Origin: Saccharothrix syringae | Lineage (GTDB): Bacteria > Actinomycetota > Actinomycetes > Mycobacteriales > Pseudonocardiaceae | Assembly (NCBI RefSeq): GCF_009498035.1 | Contig: NZ_CP034550.1 | Coordinates: forward strand, 4,092,001-4,156,000 | DNA length: 64,000 nucleotides | Reading direction: 5' to 3' | Shown: positions 35,028 to 44,428 of the stretch, in pieces | How the letters are laid out: the number at the start of each line of letters is the position of its first letter | How positions within the stretch are numbered: the stretch's first letter is position 1 | Program-made: the position numbers and the translations under genes | Notes under the pieces: generated by a model | Seen by the model: only the letters and a program-made list of their open reading frames with translations | Databases searched by the model: none | What the model was told of the DNA's origin: nothing

Positions 35028-37175
35028 TCACCCCCGCACCGGGGCGTGCTCCTCCCGTTGCAGCGCGGCGCCCTCCACGTCCAGCTCGGGCAGCCGGTGC
35101 AGCGGCCGGGGCAGCCACCACGCCGCCCGGCCCAGCAGCGCCAGCGCGGCGGGCACGGCCACCAGCCGCACCACGATGGCGTCGAACAGGATGCCGACGG
35201 CCAGCCCGAAGGCGATCGGCTTGACCGCGCCGTCCCCCTCGGGCACGAACCCGGCGAACACCGAGAACATGATCGCCGCCGCGGCGACCACGACCGGCGC
35301 GGCCTGCCGGAACCCGGTCACCACGGCCTGCCGCGGTTCGACGCCGCGGGCGTGCGCCTCGTGCATCCGGGACACCAGGAACACCTGGTAGTCCATCGCC
35401 AGGCCGAACAGGATGCCGACCACGATGATCGGCGCCAGGCTCATCAGCGGCCCGGTGCCGCCCATCCGCACCACGTCGGCCAGCCAGCCCCACTGGAACA
35501 CCGCCGTGGTCGCGCCCAGTGCCGCGCCGATGGTCAGCAGGAACCCCAGCACGCCCACCACCGGCACCGGGATCGACCGGAACACCAGGACCAGCAGCAC
35601 CAGCGCCAGGCCGACGACCAGCACCAGGTAGATCGGCAGCGCCTCGTCGAGCTGGTGGGACACGTCGATGCTGACCGCGGTGGTGCCGGTGACGTAGACG
35701 CGGGCGCCGTCGGTGTCGGCGACCTGGTCGCGCAGCGCGTGCACCAGGTTTTCGGTCGACTCGTCGTCGGGCGCGGACGACGGGATCACGGTGACCAGCG
35801 CCGCCGAGCGGTCGGCGTTGAGCCGCGGCGGGGCGGCCAGGGACACGTCGGGCAGCGCGGCGGCCTGTGCGCGGACCTCGGCGGACCGCGCGGCGGCGTC
35901 GGGGCCGTCGACCAGCACCAGCAGGGGGCCGGTGAAGCCGGCGCCGAAGTGGTCGGCGACCAGCCGGTCGGCCCGGGCCTGCGTGGTGCCCTCCGCCGGG
36001 TGCTGGATCAGCGAGGTGCGCGTGGACAGCACCGGCGCGGCCACGACGGCCAGCGCGACGACCGCCAGCACCAGCGCGGCCCACCGGTGGCGGGTCACCG
36101 CGGTGGACCAGCCGCGGTAGAGGCCGCGTTCGGTGAGCTCGCCGGGCGTATCGCGGACCTTGCGCGGCAGGGCGCGGGTGCCGACGAACCCCAGCATCGC
36201 CGGGACCAGCGTGATGGCGACCAGCACGGCGATGACGACGGTGCCCGCGGCGGCCAGGCCCATCTCGGCCAGGAACGGGATGCCGGTCACGGCGAGCCCG
36301 CACAGCGCGATCACCACGGTCAGCCCGGCGGTGACCACGGCCGACCCGGCGGTGCCGACCGCCAGCGCCGCCGCGCCCGCCACCGGGCGCCCGGCGCGCA
36401 GCTCGTGCCGGAACCGGGTGACGATGAACAGCGCGTAGTCGATGCCCACGGCCAGGCCGAGCATCACCGCCAGGATCGGGGTGGTGGACTGGAGCTGCAC
36501 CAGGCCGGTCAGCGCGGTGATGCCCAGCGCGCCGGTGGCCACGCCGACGACCGCGGTCAGCAGGTTCATGCCCGCCGTGACCAGCGAGCCGTAGGTGACG
36601 GCCAGCACCACCAGCGCCACCACCACACCGACGACCTCGGCCGGGCCGCCGACGTTGACCGGTTCTTGGGTGGCCTCGCCACGCGCCTCGGCCACCAGCC
36701 CGCCGGTGCGCGCCCGCTCCACCGCGTCGGTCAGCGCGGCGCGCTGCTCGTCGGTGACGTCGGGTGCCCGCGCGGTGTAGGTGACCGTGCTGTAGGCCGC
36801 GCGCCGGTCGGCCGAGACCACCGGCGCGGCCGGGTCGAGCGGGTTGGTCGCCGACGCGACGCCGGGCAGCCGCCCCAGCTCGCCGACCAGGGCGGTCACC
36901 CGCTCGGCGGTGGCCGGGTCGGTGATCGCGCCGCCGTCGGGGGCCTCCACGACCACCTGCGCCTCGGCACCCGCGGCATCCCCGCCGAACTTCTCGCCCA
37001 CGACGTCCAGCGCCGTGGTCGACTCCTGGCCGGGGATCTCGAAGGTGCTGACGGTCTTGTCGGACAGGGTCGCCGCGGCCACGCCGATGCCCAGCAGCAC
37101 CAGCAGCCACGCGACGACGACCGGGCCCCGGTGGCGGACCGAGGCCAGTCCGAGGCGGTGCAGCAGCGTTGCCAT
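35028..37175 (-). CDS. MMPL/RND family transporter
   Basis: A 715-residue membrane transporter of the MMPL (mycobacterial membrane protein large) class, which exports lipids or drugs using the proton gradient. Two repeats of one helix, an extracytoplasmic loop and five helices are seen. The first repeat has VGEKFGGDAAGAEAQVVVE in the loop and ILAVMLGLAVGIDYALFIVTRF. The second has SLAPIIVVGILFGLAMDYQVFL with the proton-relay Asp-Tyr pairs. It follows its tetR gene by 91 bp on the same strand, so the pair is an operon under the GGTACG operators. A P450 gene diverges from it, possibly acting on the same compound. Confidence 0.93.
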   Translation of the reverse strand: MATLLHRLGLASVRHRGPVVVAWLLVLLGIGVAAATLSDKTVSTFEIPGQESTTALDVVGEKFGGDAAGAEAQVVVEAPDGGAITDPATAERVTALVGELGRLPGVASATNPLDPAAPVVSADRRAAYSTVTYTARAPDVTDEQRAALTDAVERARTGGLVAEARGEATQEPVNVGGPAEVVGVVVALVVLAVTYGSLVTAGMNLLTAVVGVATGALGITALTGLVQLQSTTPILAVMLGLAVGIDYALFIVTRFRHELRAGRPVAGAAALAVGTAGSAVVTAGLTVVIALCGLAVTGIPFLAEMGLAAAGTVVIAVLVAITLVPAMLGFVGTRALPRKVRDTPGELTERGLYRGWSTAVTRHRWAALVLAVVALAVVAAPVLSTRTSLIQHPAEGTTQARADRLVADHFGAGFTGPLLVLVDGPDAAARSAEVRAQAAALPDVSLAAPPRLNADRSAALVTVIPSSAPDDESTENLVHALRDQVADTDGARVYVTGTTAVSIDVSHQLDEALPIYLVLVVGLALVLLVLVFRSIPVPVVGVLGFLLTIGAALGATTAVFQWGWLADVVRMGGTGPLMSLAPIIVVGILFGLAMDYQVFLVSRMHEAHARGVEPRQAVVTGFRQAAPVVVAAAAIMFSVFAGFVPEGDGAVKPIAFGLAVGILFDAIVVRLVAVPAALALLGRAAWWLPRPLHRLPELDVEGAALQREEHAPVRG

Positions 37176-37266
37176 GATCAGGTCCGTTCCGGCGTCGGCG
37201 GGAGCGTTAGCCCGTTCGGACCAGGGGTTGCCGACCGCGCCGGGGGGAAACCGGCCGTTGTGGTGG

Positions 37267-37875
37267 TTACGGGGCCTGGGGGCCGAGCAGTGCCGTGGCG
37301 GCCCGGACCGCCACCTCGGTGACCTCGCGCATCCGCCTGCCGCCCTCGATGGTCACCGCGCTCAGCTCGCGCAACCCGCCCAGCAGCATGACCACGAGGT
37401 CCCGCGGCACCGGCTCGGACCGCAGGTCCCGCCACCGCGGCGTGTCGCACAGCCGGAGCACCATGGCGATGAACGCCTCCATCGCCTCGTGCTGGAGCCG
37501 GCGCGCGGTCGGGCCGAGGGCGGGCACGTCGCGGATCCAGCTGACCACCAGGGCGGGCGCGGCGTCGACGCAGCCGGCCCACGCCTCCACCGCCTGCCGG
37601 ACCTGCGCGCGCCACGGCGCCGAGGGGTCCACCGCGGCGGAGATCCGGCGGACCATCTCCGCGGTGGTGTCGGCCAGCAGGGCGGCGAAGCACGCCTCCT
37701 TGTCCGGGAAGTGCTGGTAGAAGGTCCGGCGCGAGGTGCGCGCGTGCCGCACCACGTCCGCGACCGTGGTGGCCCGGTAGCCGTCCCGCTCGATGCCCGC
37801 GGCCAGGCCGGCGAGCAGCCGCCTGCGGTAACCCGCGGCCCGCTCGTCGGCCACCACCGTGGTCGCGTCCTGCAC
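37267..37875 (-). CDS. TetR family regulator of the MMPL/P450 region
   Basis: A 202-residue TetR protein. The helix-turn-helix is RRRLLAGLAAGIERDGYRAT, VADVVRHARTSRRTFYQHFPDKEACF. GGAGG upstream supports the GTG at 37875. Two copies of a GGTACG-type palindrome lie between it and the divergent P450 gene, strongly suggesting autoregulation and control of both the MMPL transporter and the P450. Confidence 0.9.
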   Translation of the reverse strand: MQDATTVVADERAAGYRRRLLAGLAAGIERDGYRATTVADVVRHARTSRRTFYQHFPDKEACFAALLADTTAEMVRRISAAVDPSAPWRAQVRQAVEAWAGCVDAAPALVVSWIRDVPALGPTARRLQHEAMEAFIAMVLRLCDTPRWRDLRSEPVPRDLVVMLLGGLRELSAVTIEGGRRMREVTEVAVRAATALLGPQAP

Positions 37876-37905
37876 GCCGTCCTCCGTCCAGCCCTTGTGA
37901 GCGAT

Positions 37906-37945
37906 GGTACGCGGGCGTACCGTCCGCTTGGTACGTTGGCGTACC
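37906..37945. promoter_or_regulatory. Paired GGTACG-N4-CGTACC operators
   Basis: GGTACGCGGGCGTACC (37906-37921) and GGTACGTTGGCGTACC (37930-37945) are two palindromes spaced 24 bp centre to centre, between the divergent tetR and P450 starts. The spacing puts them on the same DNA face, as for cooperative TetR dimers. Confidence 0.8.
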
Positions 37946-37962
37946 ACGGAGGGCGTTGGCCG

Positions 37963-39273
37963 ATGACGACGACGGTGCTCCCACCAGGTCCCACGGTGCC
38001 CCGCGCCGTGCAGGGCGCCTACGCCCTGACCGTGCCCCGGCGCGGCGTGCGGCGGATGCGCGAGCGCTACGGCGACGCCTTCTCGGTGGACGTGCCGATC
38101 TTCGGCCGCGCGATGGTGCTGGCCAACGCCGCCGAGATCAAGCAGCTGTTCCTGGCCCGGCCCGAAGTGGTGGAGAACATCGAACCCAACCTCGGCCGCG
38201 TGCTCGGCCCCGGCTCGGTGTTCGCGCTGGTCGGTGAGGAGCACCGCAGGCAGCGCAAGCTGCTCGTGCCGCCGTTCCACGGCCGCAGGCTCGCCGCGTT
38301 CGAGGGGATCGTCGAGCAGGAGGCGGTGCGCGAGTTCGCGTCGTGGCCGCAGGGCCGGTCGTTCGCCACGCTGCCGTCGATGATGCGCATCACGCTCAAC
38401 GCCATCCTGCGTGCGGTCTTCGGCGCCGAGGGGGTCGAGCTGGAGCAGTTGCGCCGGCTGCTCCCGCCCATGGTCATCGCCGGGTCCCGGCTGGTCATGC
38501 TCCCGCTCGCCCCCGTGGACCTGGGGCGGTGGAGCCCGTGGGGCCGGTTCCGGCTGATGCGCCGCGAGTACGACGCGATCGTCGACCGCCTGGTCGACAA
38601 GGCGTTGCGCGACGACCGCCTCGACGAGCGGGACGACGTGCTGGCGCTGCTGCTGCGCAGCCGCTACGACGACGGTTCGGCGATGAGCCGCGGGCAGCTC
38701 GCCGACCAGCTCCTCACCCTGCTCAGCGCCGGGCACGAGACCACCGCGACCACCCTCGCCTGGGCGGTGGAGCGCATCCGCCGCCACCCCGACGTGCTGC
38801 GCGGGCTCGTCGAGGAGGTGGACGCGGGCGGCCGCGCGCTGCGCGACGCGACCGTGCTGGAGGTCCAGCGCACCCGGCCGGTCATCGACCTGGTGGGGCG
38901 CCTGGTCAAGGCCGAGGGCCTGCGGCTGGGGCGGTGGACGCTGCCGCGCGGGCACAAGGTCCTGGTGAGCATCGGGCTGCTGCACGAGGACGAGTCGGTG
39001 TTCCCGAACGCCCGCGCGTTCGACCCCGGCCGCTTCCTCGGCGCGCGACCCGACCTCTACGCGTGGATCCCGTTCGGCGGCGGTGCCCGGCGCTGCCTGG
39101 GTGCCGCGTTCGCGACCATGGAGCTGGACGTCGTGCTGCGCACCCTGCTGCGGGACTTCGAGCTGGCGCCCACCGGCGAGCGGGACGAGCGGTGGCACTC
39201 GCGCGGCGTGGCCAACGCGCCGGGGCGGGGCGGGCTGGCGGTGGTGCGCCGCAGGACCTCCCGAACCGGCTAG
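37963..39273 (+). CDS. Cytochrome P450 (CYP135/138-like)
   Basis: A complete 436-residue P450. The I-helix is LLSAGHETTATTLAW, the ExxR is EVQR in the K-helix, and the heme loop is FGGGARRCLG. The N-terminal PPGPTVPRAVQGAYALTVP with no membrane anchor and the overall pattern resemble mycobacterial CYP135/CYP138, whose substrates are largely unknown. It has no ferredoxin or reductase beside it, so it must borrow a partner. It shares the TetR operators with the MMPL operon. The stop overlaps the stop of the convergent ATPase gene by 3 bp. Confidence 0.92.
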   Translation: MTTTVLPPGPTVPRAVQGAYALTVPRRGVRRMRERYGDAFSVDVPIFGRAMVLANAAEIKQLFLARPEVVENIEPNLGRVLGPGSVFALVGEEHRRQRKLLVPPFHGRRLAAFEGIVEQEAVREFASWPQGRSFATLPSMMRITLNAILRAVFGAEGVELEQLRRLLPPMVIAGSRLVMLPLAPVDLGRWSPWGRFRLMRREYDAIVDRLVDKALRDDRLDERDDVLALLLRSRYDDGSAMSRGQLADQLLTLLSAGHETTATTLAWAVERIRRHPDVLRGLVEEVDAGGRALRDATVLEVQRTRPVIDLVGRLVKAEGLRLGRWTLPRGHKVLVSIGLLHEDESVFPNARAFDPGRFLGARPDLYAWIPFGGGARRCLGAAFATMELDVVLRTLLRDFELAPTGERDERWHSRGVANAPGRGGLAVVRRRTSRTG

Positions 39274-40568
39274 GCGGGCAGGTGGTAGCCGTTCCTGGCG
39301 TACCGCACCAGCCAGCCGCGCGGGGTCATGACGATGGTCTTGCGCCTGCCGTCGTCGTCCTCGCCCATGAGCGTGGAGACCAGGTTCTGCTGCTCCAGCG
39401 CCTTGATGTGCGGCCGCATGGCGGTGGGGGAGTTGAAGCCGAAGTCGGCGTAGTCGCCCGGTGAGCACCAGCCCTTGCGGTCGGCCAGCTCGTCGAACAC
39501 GCCCCACGCCCGGTTGCCCAGCCGGGTGTCGTGGTTGTGCTTGTCGGCCTGCTCGGTGATCCACACCTTGAACAGGCCCGCGCGGTCGCCCGGTGCCGTC
39601 CCGGTCAGGCCCTCCTCGTGGAGCCAGAACGAGAAGTCCTCCGCGAACTTGAACGCGTTGCGCAGGTTCTTGTTGAGGATCTCGTACAGGTAGCCGAACG
39701 TGTCCGGGTTCACCGGCGGCACCGCGCGGGGGTCGACCCGGCACGCCTCGATCCGGGTCTGCACGGCCTCCACCGCGCAGCCGTCCGACATGGCGTTGAT
39801 CTCCACCGGCTCGGCGATGCGGCCCTCCAGCCGGGGCGACGAGACGGACGTGCGCACGATGCCCCGGGAACCGCACAGGATCCAGCGCAGGCCCCGGCGG
39901 TTGAGCAGGGGGTCCCGGATCGCCTCCAGCAGGCCGCGCGCCCGCGAGGTCGTCTCCAGCAGCTCCAGGTTGTCGATCACGCAGATGAACCCGCCCGCCT
40001 GGCTGCTCGGGAACAGGGTGCGCAGCCAGGTGTCGATGATGACCTTGAAGCCGACCTCGGCGAAGCCCTGGCCGGAGTTGGCCGAGCTGCCCCGGCTGTA
40101 CCCGCCGCCGACCCCGACGACCGAGGCGTTGGCGCTGTGCGAGTGCAGCAGCGGCGAGTTGATCCAGGACTTCATCTCCCGGACGTCGGGCAGCCGCGAG
40201 GCGTGCTTCTTCAGCACGTCGTACTCGTCGACGATGGCCGAGGCGACGGCGAGGTAGACCTTCTTGACGAAATCGTCGACACCGCAGTCCGCGTCGGGCT
40301 GGAAGAACTCCGCGAGCGGGATGAACAACTTCGCCGAGCCGCCCTCCTCGGACCGCTTCCGGAGCCGGTAGCAGGCGACCTGGAGCAGGCTCGTCTTGCC
40401 GACGCCGTTGTCGCCCTCCAGCGTCGGGTGGTTGCCGCCGGACAGCAGCCGGGCCTCCAGCCTGGCGATCTCCGCCTCCCGGCCGACCAGGAGCCTGGCG
40501 CCCGCCTCGGTGGAGGGGACCGGCTCGGTCATGTAAGGACTTTCACGAAAACCGAAGTCTTGCCACAT
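39270..40568 (-). CDS. STAND/AAA ATPase with C-terminal winged helix
   Basis: A 432-residue STAND-type P-loop ATPase. The N-terminus MWQDFGFRESPY is the module that often precedes such ATPases. Walker A GDNGVGKTS is near residue 60 and Walker B FICVIDNLELL near 215. The sensor segment is LRWILCGSRGIVR. The last 80 residues look like a winged helix (LADRKGWCSPGDYADFGFNSP, AMRPHIKALEQQNLVSTLM). ATP-driven regulation of transcription or of an immune effector are possible roles; no effector domain is fused. GGGGGT eight bases upstream favours the ATG at 40568 over the later ATG. Confidence 0.78.
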   Translation of the reverse strand: MWQDFGFRESPYMTEPVPSTEAGARLLVGREAEIARLEARLLSGGNHPTLEGDNGVGKTSLLQVACYRLRKRSEEGGSAKLFIPLAEFFQPDADCGVDDFVKKVYLAVASAIVDEYDVLKKHASRLPDVREMKSWINSPLLHSHSANASVVGVGGGYSRGSSANSGQGFAEVGFKVIIDTWLRTLFPSSQAGGFICVIDNLELLETTSRARGLLEAIRDPLLNRRGLRWILCGSRGIVRTSVSSPRLEGRIAEPVEINAMSDGCAVEAVQTRIEACRVDPRAVPPVNPDTFGYLYEILNKNLRNAFKFAEDFSFWLHEEGLTGTAPGDRAGLFKVWITEQADKHNHDTRLGNRAWGVFDELADRKGWCSPGDYADFGFNSPTAMRPHIKALEQQNLVSTLMGEDDDGRRKTIVMTPRGWLVRYARNGYHLPA

Positions 40569-40933
40569 TCGACTACCCCCGAGGTGTTTCCCGCATTGGT
40601 TGCATCGTCGCAAGGGCGCGGCTGTTAGCGGGGGCTGTTGGGGATATCCACCGAATTGGTGACACGTGGTCTCGAATATTCACCCCGACGGGAAATCCGC
40701 GTAGGCTGGGTCGAGGTCGTCCTCGCGTGGCGAGGTGCTCGGGGGCGCGGCACGGGCCGCCACGGCCGCTCGGTCGGGGCCGCCGACGCGCGTGGGGGGC
40801 TTCGACGAGGTGCACGTGGTCGCCTTCGGCGGAACGGGTGGTTTCACCGTCACGCCGCCACTGGATGTGCCGGGCCCGCCGAGGCCATGATGCGGTGGGG
40901 CTGGGCGCGGGGCCCGGCGGAGGCGGGTTGGCG
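40569..40933. other. Intergenic 365 bp between divergent genes
   Basis: Holds the promoters of the divergent STAND ATPase and QsdR-like genes. The left 130 bp are relatively AT-rich; the right part is very GC-rich. I see no gene that I would defend and no strong operator. Confidence 0.6.
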
Positions 40934-41497
40934 ATGGACGACGGCGCGCGCCGGGTGATGAGCCGGGACCAGGTCGTGCGGGGTGCCTGCGACTTCTTCC
41001 TGCGGCACGGCGGGGTCGACATGGAGCGGCTGGCGACGAGCCTGGCCATCAGCCGGTCGACGCTCTACCGGGTGGTGCGCAGCCGGGACGGGCTGCTCGG
41101 CGACGTGCTGTGGCTGCTGGCCGACCGGGTGCTGACCCGGGCCCGGCAGCGCCGCACGCACGGCGGTGCCGAGGGGGTCCTGGAGGTCACCCGCTACTTC
41201 GCCGACCGGCTGCGCGCGGCGGGCGCGTTCCGGGCGTTCCTGCGCGGCGAGCCCGAGACGGCCGCCCGGGTGCTGTTCAACGGCTCCGGCGCGCTGCACC
41301 GGCGGGCGGTGTCGGCGCAGAAGCAGATCCTGCTGGAGGTCCCGGGCGAGTGGGCCGGCGCGGCCGGGCTGGACCAGGTCGCGTTCCTCTACGTGCGCAT
41401 CGTGGAGTCCGCGCTCTACGCCGAGCTGCTGGGTGGCGCGCCGCTCGACCCGGACCTGGTGGAGCGGGCCGCCCGGACCGTGCTGCGGGCGGGCTGA
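40934..41497 (+). CDS. QsdR-type TetR family regulator
   Basis: A 187-residue TetR-family protein. The DNA-binding part RDQVVRGACDFFLRHGGVDM, ERLATSLAISRSTLYRVVRS followed by RDGLLGDVLWLLADR is the pattern of QsdR regulators, known in Rhodococcus for control of the quorum-quenching lactonase qsd locus. No lactonase gene is adjacent, so only the family name is claimed. The ATG follows a purine-rich GGCGGAGGCGGG. Confidence 0.85.
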   Translation: MDDGARRVMSRDQVVRGACDFFLRHGGVDMERLATSLAISRSTLYRVVRSRDGLLGDVLWLLADRVLTRARQRRTHGGAEGVLEVTRYFADRLRAAGAFRAFLRGEPETAARVLFNGSGALHRRAVSAQKQILLEVPGEWAGAAGLDQVAFLYVRIVESALYAELLGGAPLDPDLVERAARTVLRAG

Positions 41498-41704
41498 GGT
41501 CGCCGGACGGCCCGCCGCGACCGCGCCGGGGCCGCCGGACGGCACCGCACGACAGGCCGGGACCGCCCCCGCCCACCCCTGTCACGACCACGCTCCCGCG
41601 CCCACCCTGACACCGCCGTCTCACGATCCCGGCGCTCGCTGGTGCGCCGCGTCAGCGGCCGGCTACGTTCGGTGTGCCCTTCCCCCAACGCCGAGGGAGT
41701 CGGT

Positions 41705-43054
41705 ATGTCGCCCAGGCGCATCCTCCCGTTCGCGATCCTGCCGGTGCTCGCGCTGGCCGGCGCCCCCGCGGTGTCGGCAACCCCCGCAGCCCCCGCGCCG
41801 GTGCCCCGGGTGGTCGGCCCGCTGCCCGGGACCGTGCCGGGCGACCGGCTGGCCGACCGCATCGAGGACACCTACCCGTTCTTCTCCACCCCCGTCGACC
41901 TCGCCGCGGCCGGCTACGTCGAGCAGGAGTTCCACCTCTCCGGCACGGCCGACGGCTTCGCGGTCGACGGCACGCGGGTCGCCTCCGGCGTGCCGTACAC
42001 CACCCGCGTCGTCGTCCGGCGGCCCGCGCGGGCCCGCGACTACAGCGGCACCGCGCTGGTCGAGTGGCAGAACGTCACCGCCGGGTACGACCTGGACGCG
42101 CTGTGGAACGCCGAGCAGGTCACCCGCGCGGGCCACGCCTGGGTCGGCGTGTCCGCGCAGCGGGTCGGCGTGGACCAGCTCCGCGGCTGGAGCCCCGCCC
42201 GGTACGGCGCCCTGGACGTGACCGGCGGCGGCCTCCACACCGCCGACGAGCTGTCCTACGACGTCTTCACCCAGGCCGGCCGCGCCGTGGGCAACGGCTC
42301 GGTCATGGGCGGGCTGCGCACCCGCACGCTGCTGGCCATCGGCGCCTCGCAGTCCGCGGGCCGGATGACCGTGCTCTACGACCGGGTCCTGCCGCAGCAG
42401 CGGCCGGTGTTCGACGGCTACGGCTTCATCGTCGGCACCGCGCCGACGCGCGTGGGCGCCGAGCCCGTCTTCCAGGTGCTGTCCGAGACCGACGTCCGGA
42501 CCCCGCAGCGGCCCGCCGACACCGACCGGTTCCGCCGCTGGGAGGTCGCCGGCGGTGCGCACTCCGGCCACCAGGGGCAGGTCTACCGCGCGCCCATCTC
42601 CGAGCGCGACCTCGGCGCCGCGCCGACCTACGACTGCGACCGGCCGCCGTTCAGCCGGGTACCGGTGCACCACGTCACCGCGGCCGCCTACGAGCACCTG
42701 CGGCGGTGGGTCGAGCTGGGCGTGCGGCCGCCGACCGCGCGGCCGCTGGAGTTCGAGGCGGACGGCGTCACCAAGAAGCGCGACGCGCTGGGCCTGGCGC
42801 TGGGCGGCGTCCGGCTCTCCCAGGTCGCCGTGCCGACCGCGCTGAACACCGGGGACAACTCCGGCGAGACGTTCTGCCGGCTGTTCGGCACGCACGTCCC
42901 GTTCGACGCGGAGACCCTGGCGCGGCTCTACCCGACCCGGGCCGGCTACGTGCGGCGCGTGGTGGCCGCCGACGCCGCCAACGTCCACGCGGGCTACCTG
43001 CTGCCCGCCGACGCCGAGCAGAACCTGCGCGACGCCCCGGGGGAGGCGCGGTGA
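41705..43054 (+). CDS. Secreted alpha/beta hydrolase-domain protein
   Basis: A 449-residue exported protein of the Abhydrolase_10 (alpha/beta hydrolase domain) family. The signal peptide is residues 1-29 (ILPFAILPVLALAGAPAVSA). Family landmarks are TALVEWQNVTAGYDLDALWN, WVGVSAQRVGVDQLRGW, the nucleophile elbow AIGASQSAGRM and the late AGGAHSGHQGQ. GAGGGAG seven bases upstream sets the ATG at 41705. Its TGA overlaps the GTG of the next gene, so it is translationally coupled to a secreted lipase. The pair probably acts outside the cell on esters or lipids (inference). Confidence 0.83.
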   Translation: MSPRRILPFAILPVLALAGAPAVSATPAAPAPVPRVVGPLPGTVPGDRLADRIEDTYPFFSTPVDLAAAGYVEQEFHLSGTADGFAVDGTRVASGVPYTTRVVVRRPARARDYSGTALVEWQNVTAGYDLDALWNAEQVTRAGHAWVGVSAQRVGVDQLRGWSPARYGALDVTGGGLHTADELSYDVFTQAGRAVGNGSVMGGLRTRTLLAIGASQSAGRMTVLYDRVLPQQRPVFDGYGFIVGTAPTRVGAEPVFQVLSETDVRTPQRPADTDRFRRWEVAGGAHSGHQGQVYRAPISERDLGAAPTYDCDRPPFSRVPVHHVTAAAYEHLRRWVELGVRPPTARPLEFEADGVTKKRDALGLALGGVRLSQVAVPTALNTGDNSGETFCRLFGTHVPFDAETLARLYPTRAGYVRRVVAADAANVHAGYLLPADAEQNLRDAPGEAR

Positions 43055-44355
43055 AGGGCGCGGTGCTCGTGAGCGCCCTGGCGCTCCTGTTCTCGATGGC
43101 GAGTCCCGTCGCCCACGCCGAGGCGCGCACCCCGGTGGTGTTCGTGCACGGCCAGCAGGGCTCGGCGCAGCAGTGGCAGTCCAACGCCAAGCGGTTCTCC
43201 GGCAACGGGTACGCCGACCACCTCCTGCACGCCTACGAGTACGACACCAGCGTGCCGACCAACGACCTCGCCGTGGCCGGCCTGGAGTCCTTCATCGCCG
43301 CCGTGCGCACCCGCACCGGCGCGTCCACTGTGGACGTCATCGCGCACTCCCGCGGCACCGCGGTCGTGCACGCCTTCCTCGCCGCGCCCGAGCGAGCCGC
43401 CCTGGTGCGCAGGTACGTCAACGTCGACGGCCGCTCCGGCGCGGCACCGCCCGGGGGAGTGCCGACCCTGGCGCTGTGGGGCAGCCTCCAGCCCAACGGG
43501 TCCATCGGCGGCGCCACCAACGTGTACCTGACCACCCTCGGGCACACCGAGACCACCACCTCGGCCGACGGCTTCGCCCACATCCACCGGTTCCTGCGCG
43601 ACCGGCCCGCGCTCACCACGCGCGTGCTGCCCGAGCCGCCGGCCGCGGTGCGGATCGCCGGTCGCGCCACGCTGTTCCCGCAGAACACCGGGGTGCGGGC
43701 CCTGCTGCAGGTCTGGGAGGTCGACGGCGCGACCGGCGCCCGGCGCGGCCCCGTGCCCCGCTACGCCCTGCGCACCGCGGCCGACGGCTCGTTCGGCCCG
43801 CTGCCGGTGACCGGCGGCAGGCACCACGAGCTGGTGCTGCTGCGCGAGGGGCAGCAGACCTACCACTACTACCCGGAACCGTTCGAGCGCAGCGACCGCT
43901 TCCTGCGGTTGCAGGTCTCCGCGCCCGGCGGCATCGGCGACCAGGTGGACAAGTGCCCGACGCACACCGCGCTCACCGTGGTGCGCAACCGCGAGTGGTG
44001 GGCCGACCAGGGGCCGGCCGACACCGACCGGCTGGAGGTCGACGGCGTCGACCTGCTGTCACCGGCCGTCGCGCCGCGGCTGCGCCAGGTGCTCGCGGCC
44101 TTCGCCTTCGACGACGGCTGCGACCTCGCGTCCACGCCGGGCGCGGTGGTGCCGCCGTTCGGCTCGCTGCCGTTCCTGACCGCGACGGACGCCTACGTGC
44201 CGGCGCGGGCTGACGCCGGCGGCACGGTGCGCGTCACCCAGGTCGCGCGCGGCACGGGCGGCGGGTCGCGCACGGTCGCGGTGCGCAACTGGCCGTCGGA
44301 CGCGCACTCGGTCACCGTGCAGTTCAAGGACTACCTGGACGTCCGGGCCGGCTGA
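43051..44355 (+). CDS. Secreted lipase, alpha/beta hydrolase
   Basis: A 434-residue secreted lipase. The signal peptide is residues 1-24. The catalytic domain has the oxyanion segment PVVFVHGQQGSAQQW, the nucleophile elbow VDVIAHSRGTAV and a late His (FAHIHRFLRDRP). Residues about 200-434 are a beta-rich domain like that of archaeal-type lipases (AF1763 type), with DGSFGPLPVTGG. The start GTG overlaps the previous stop (GTGA) and has GGGGGAGG upstream. It works with the preceding hydrolase. Confidence 0.85.
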   Translation: MKGAVLVSALALLFSMASPVAHAEARTPVVFVHGQQGSAQQWQSNAKRFSGNGYADHLLHAYEYDTSVPTNDLAVAGLESFIAAVRTRTGASTVDVIAHSRGTAVVHAFLAAPERAALVRRYVNVDGRSGAAPPGGVPTLALWGSLQPNGSIGGATNVYLTTLGHTETTTSADGFAHIHRFLRDRPALTTRVLPEPPAAVRIAGRATLFPQNTGVRALLQVWEVDGATGARRGPVPRYALRTAADGSFGPLPVTGGRHHELVLLREGQQTYHYYPEPFERSDRFLRLQVSAPGGIGDQVDKCPTHTALTVVRNREWWADQGPADTDRLEVDGVDLLSPAVAPRLRQVLAAFAFDDGCDLASTPGAVVPPFGSLPFLTATDAYVPARADAGGTVRVTQVARGTGGGSRTVAVRNWPSDAHSVTVQFKDYLDVRAG

Positions 44356-44428
44356 CCGCCCGTCGACCGCGCGAACTCCCCGTAGTCGGGCGGTTGACGC
44401 ATCGTGATTTGTTCTACAGGATATAACT

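Noticed and set aside
40740..40884. Small plus-strand ORF before the QsdR-like gene
   Set aside because: A GTG-started 32-codon frame (with FDEVHVVAFGG) exists, but it has no ribosome site and no recognised family.
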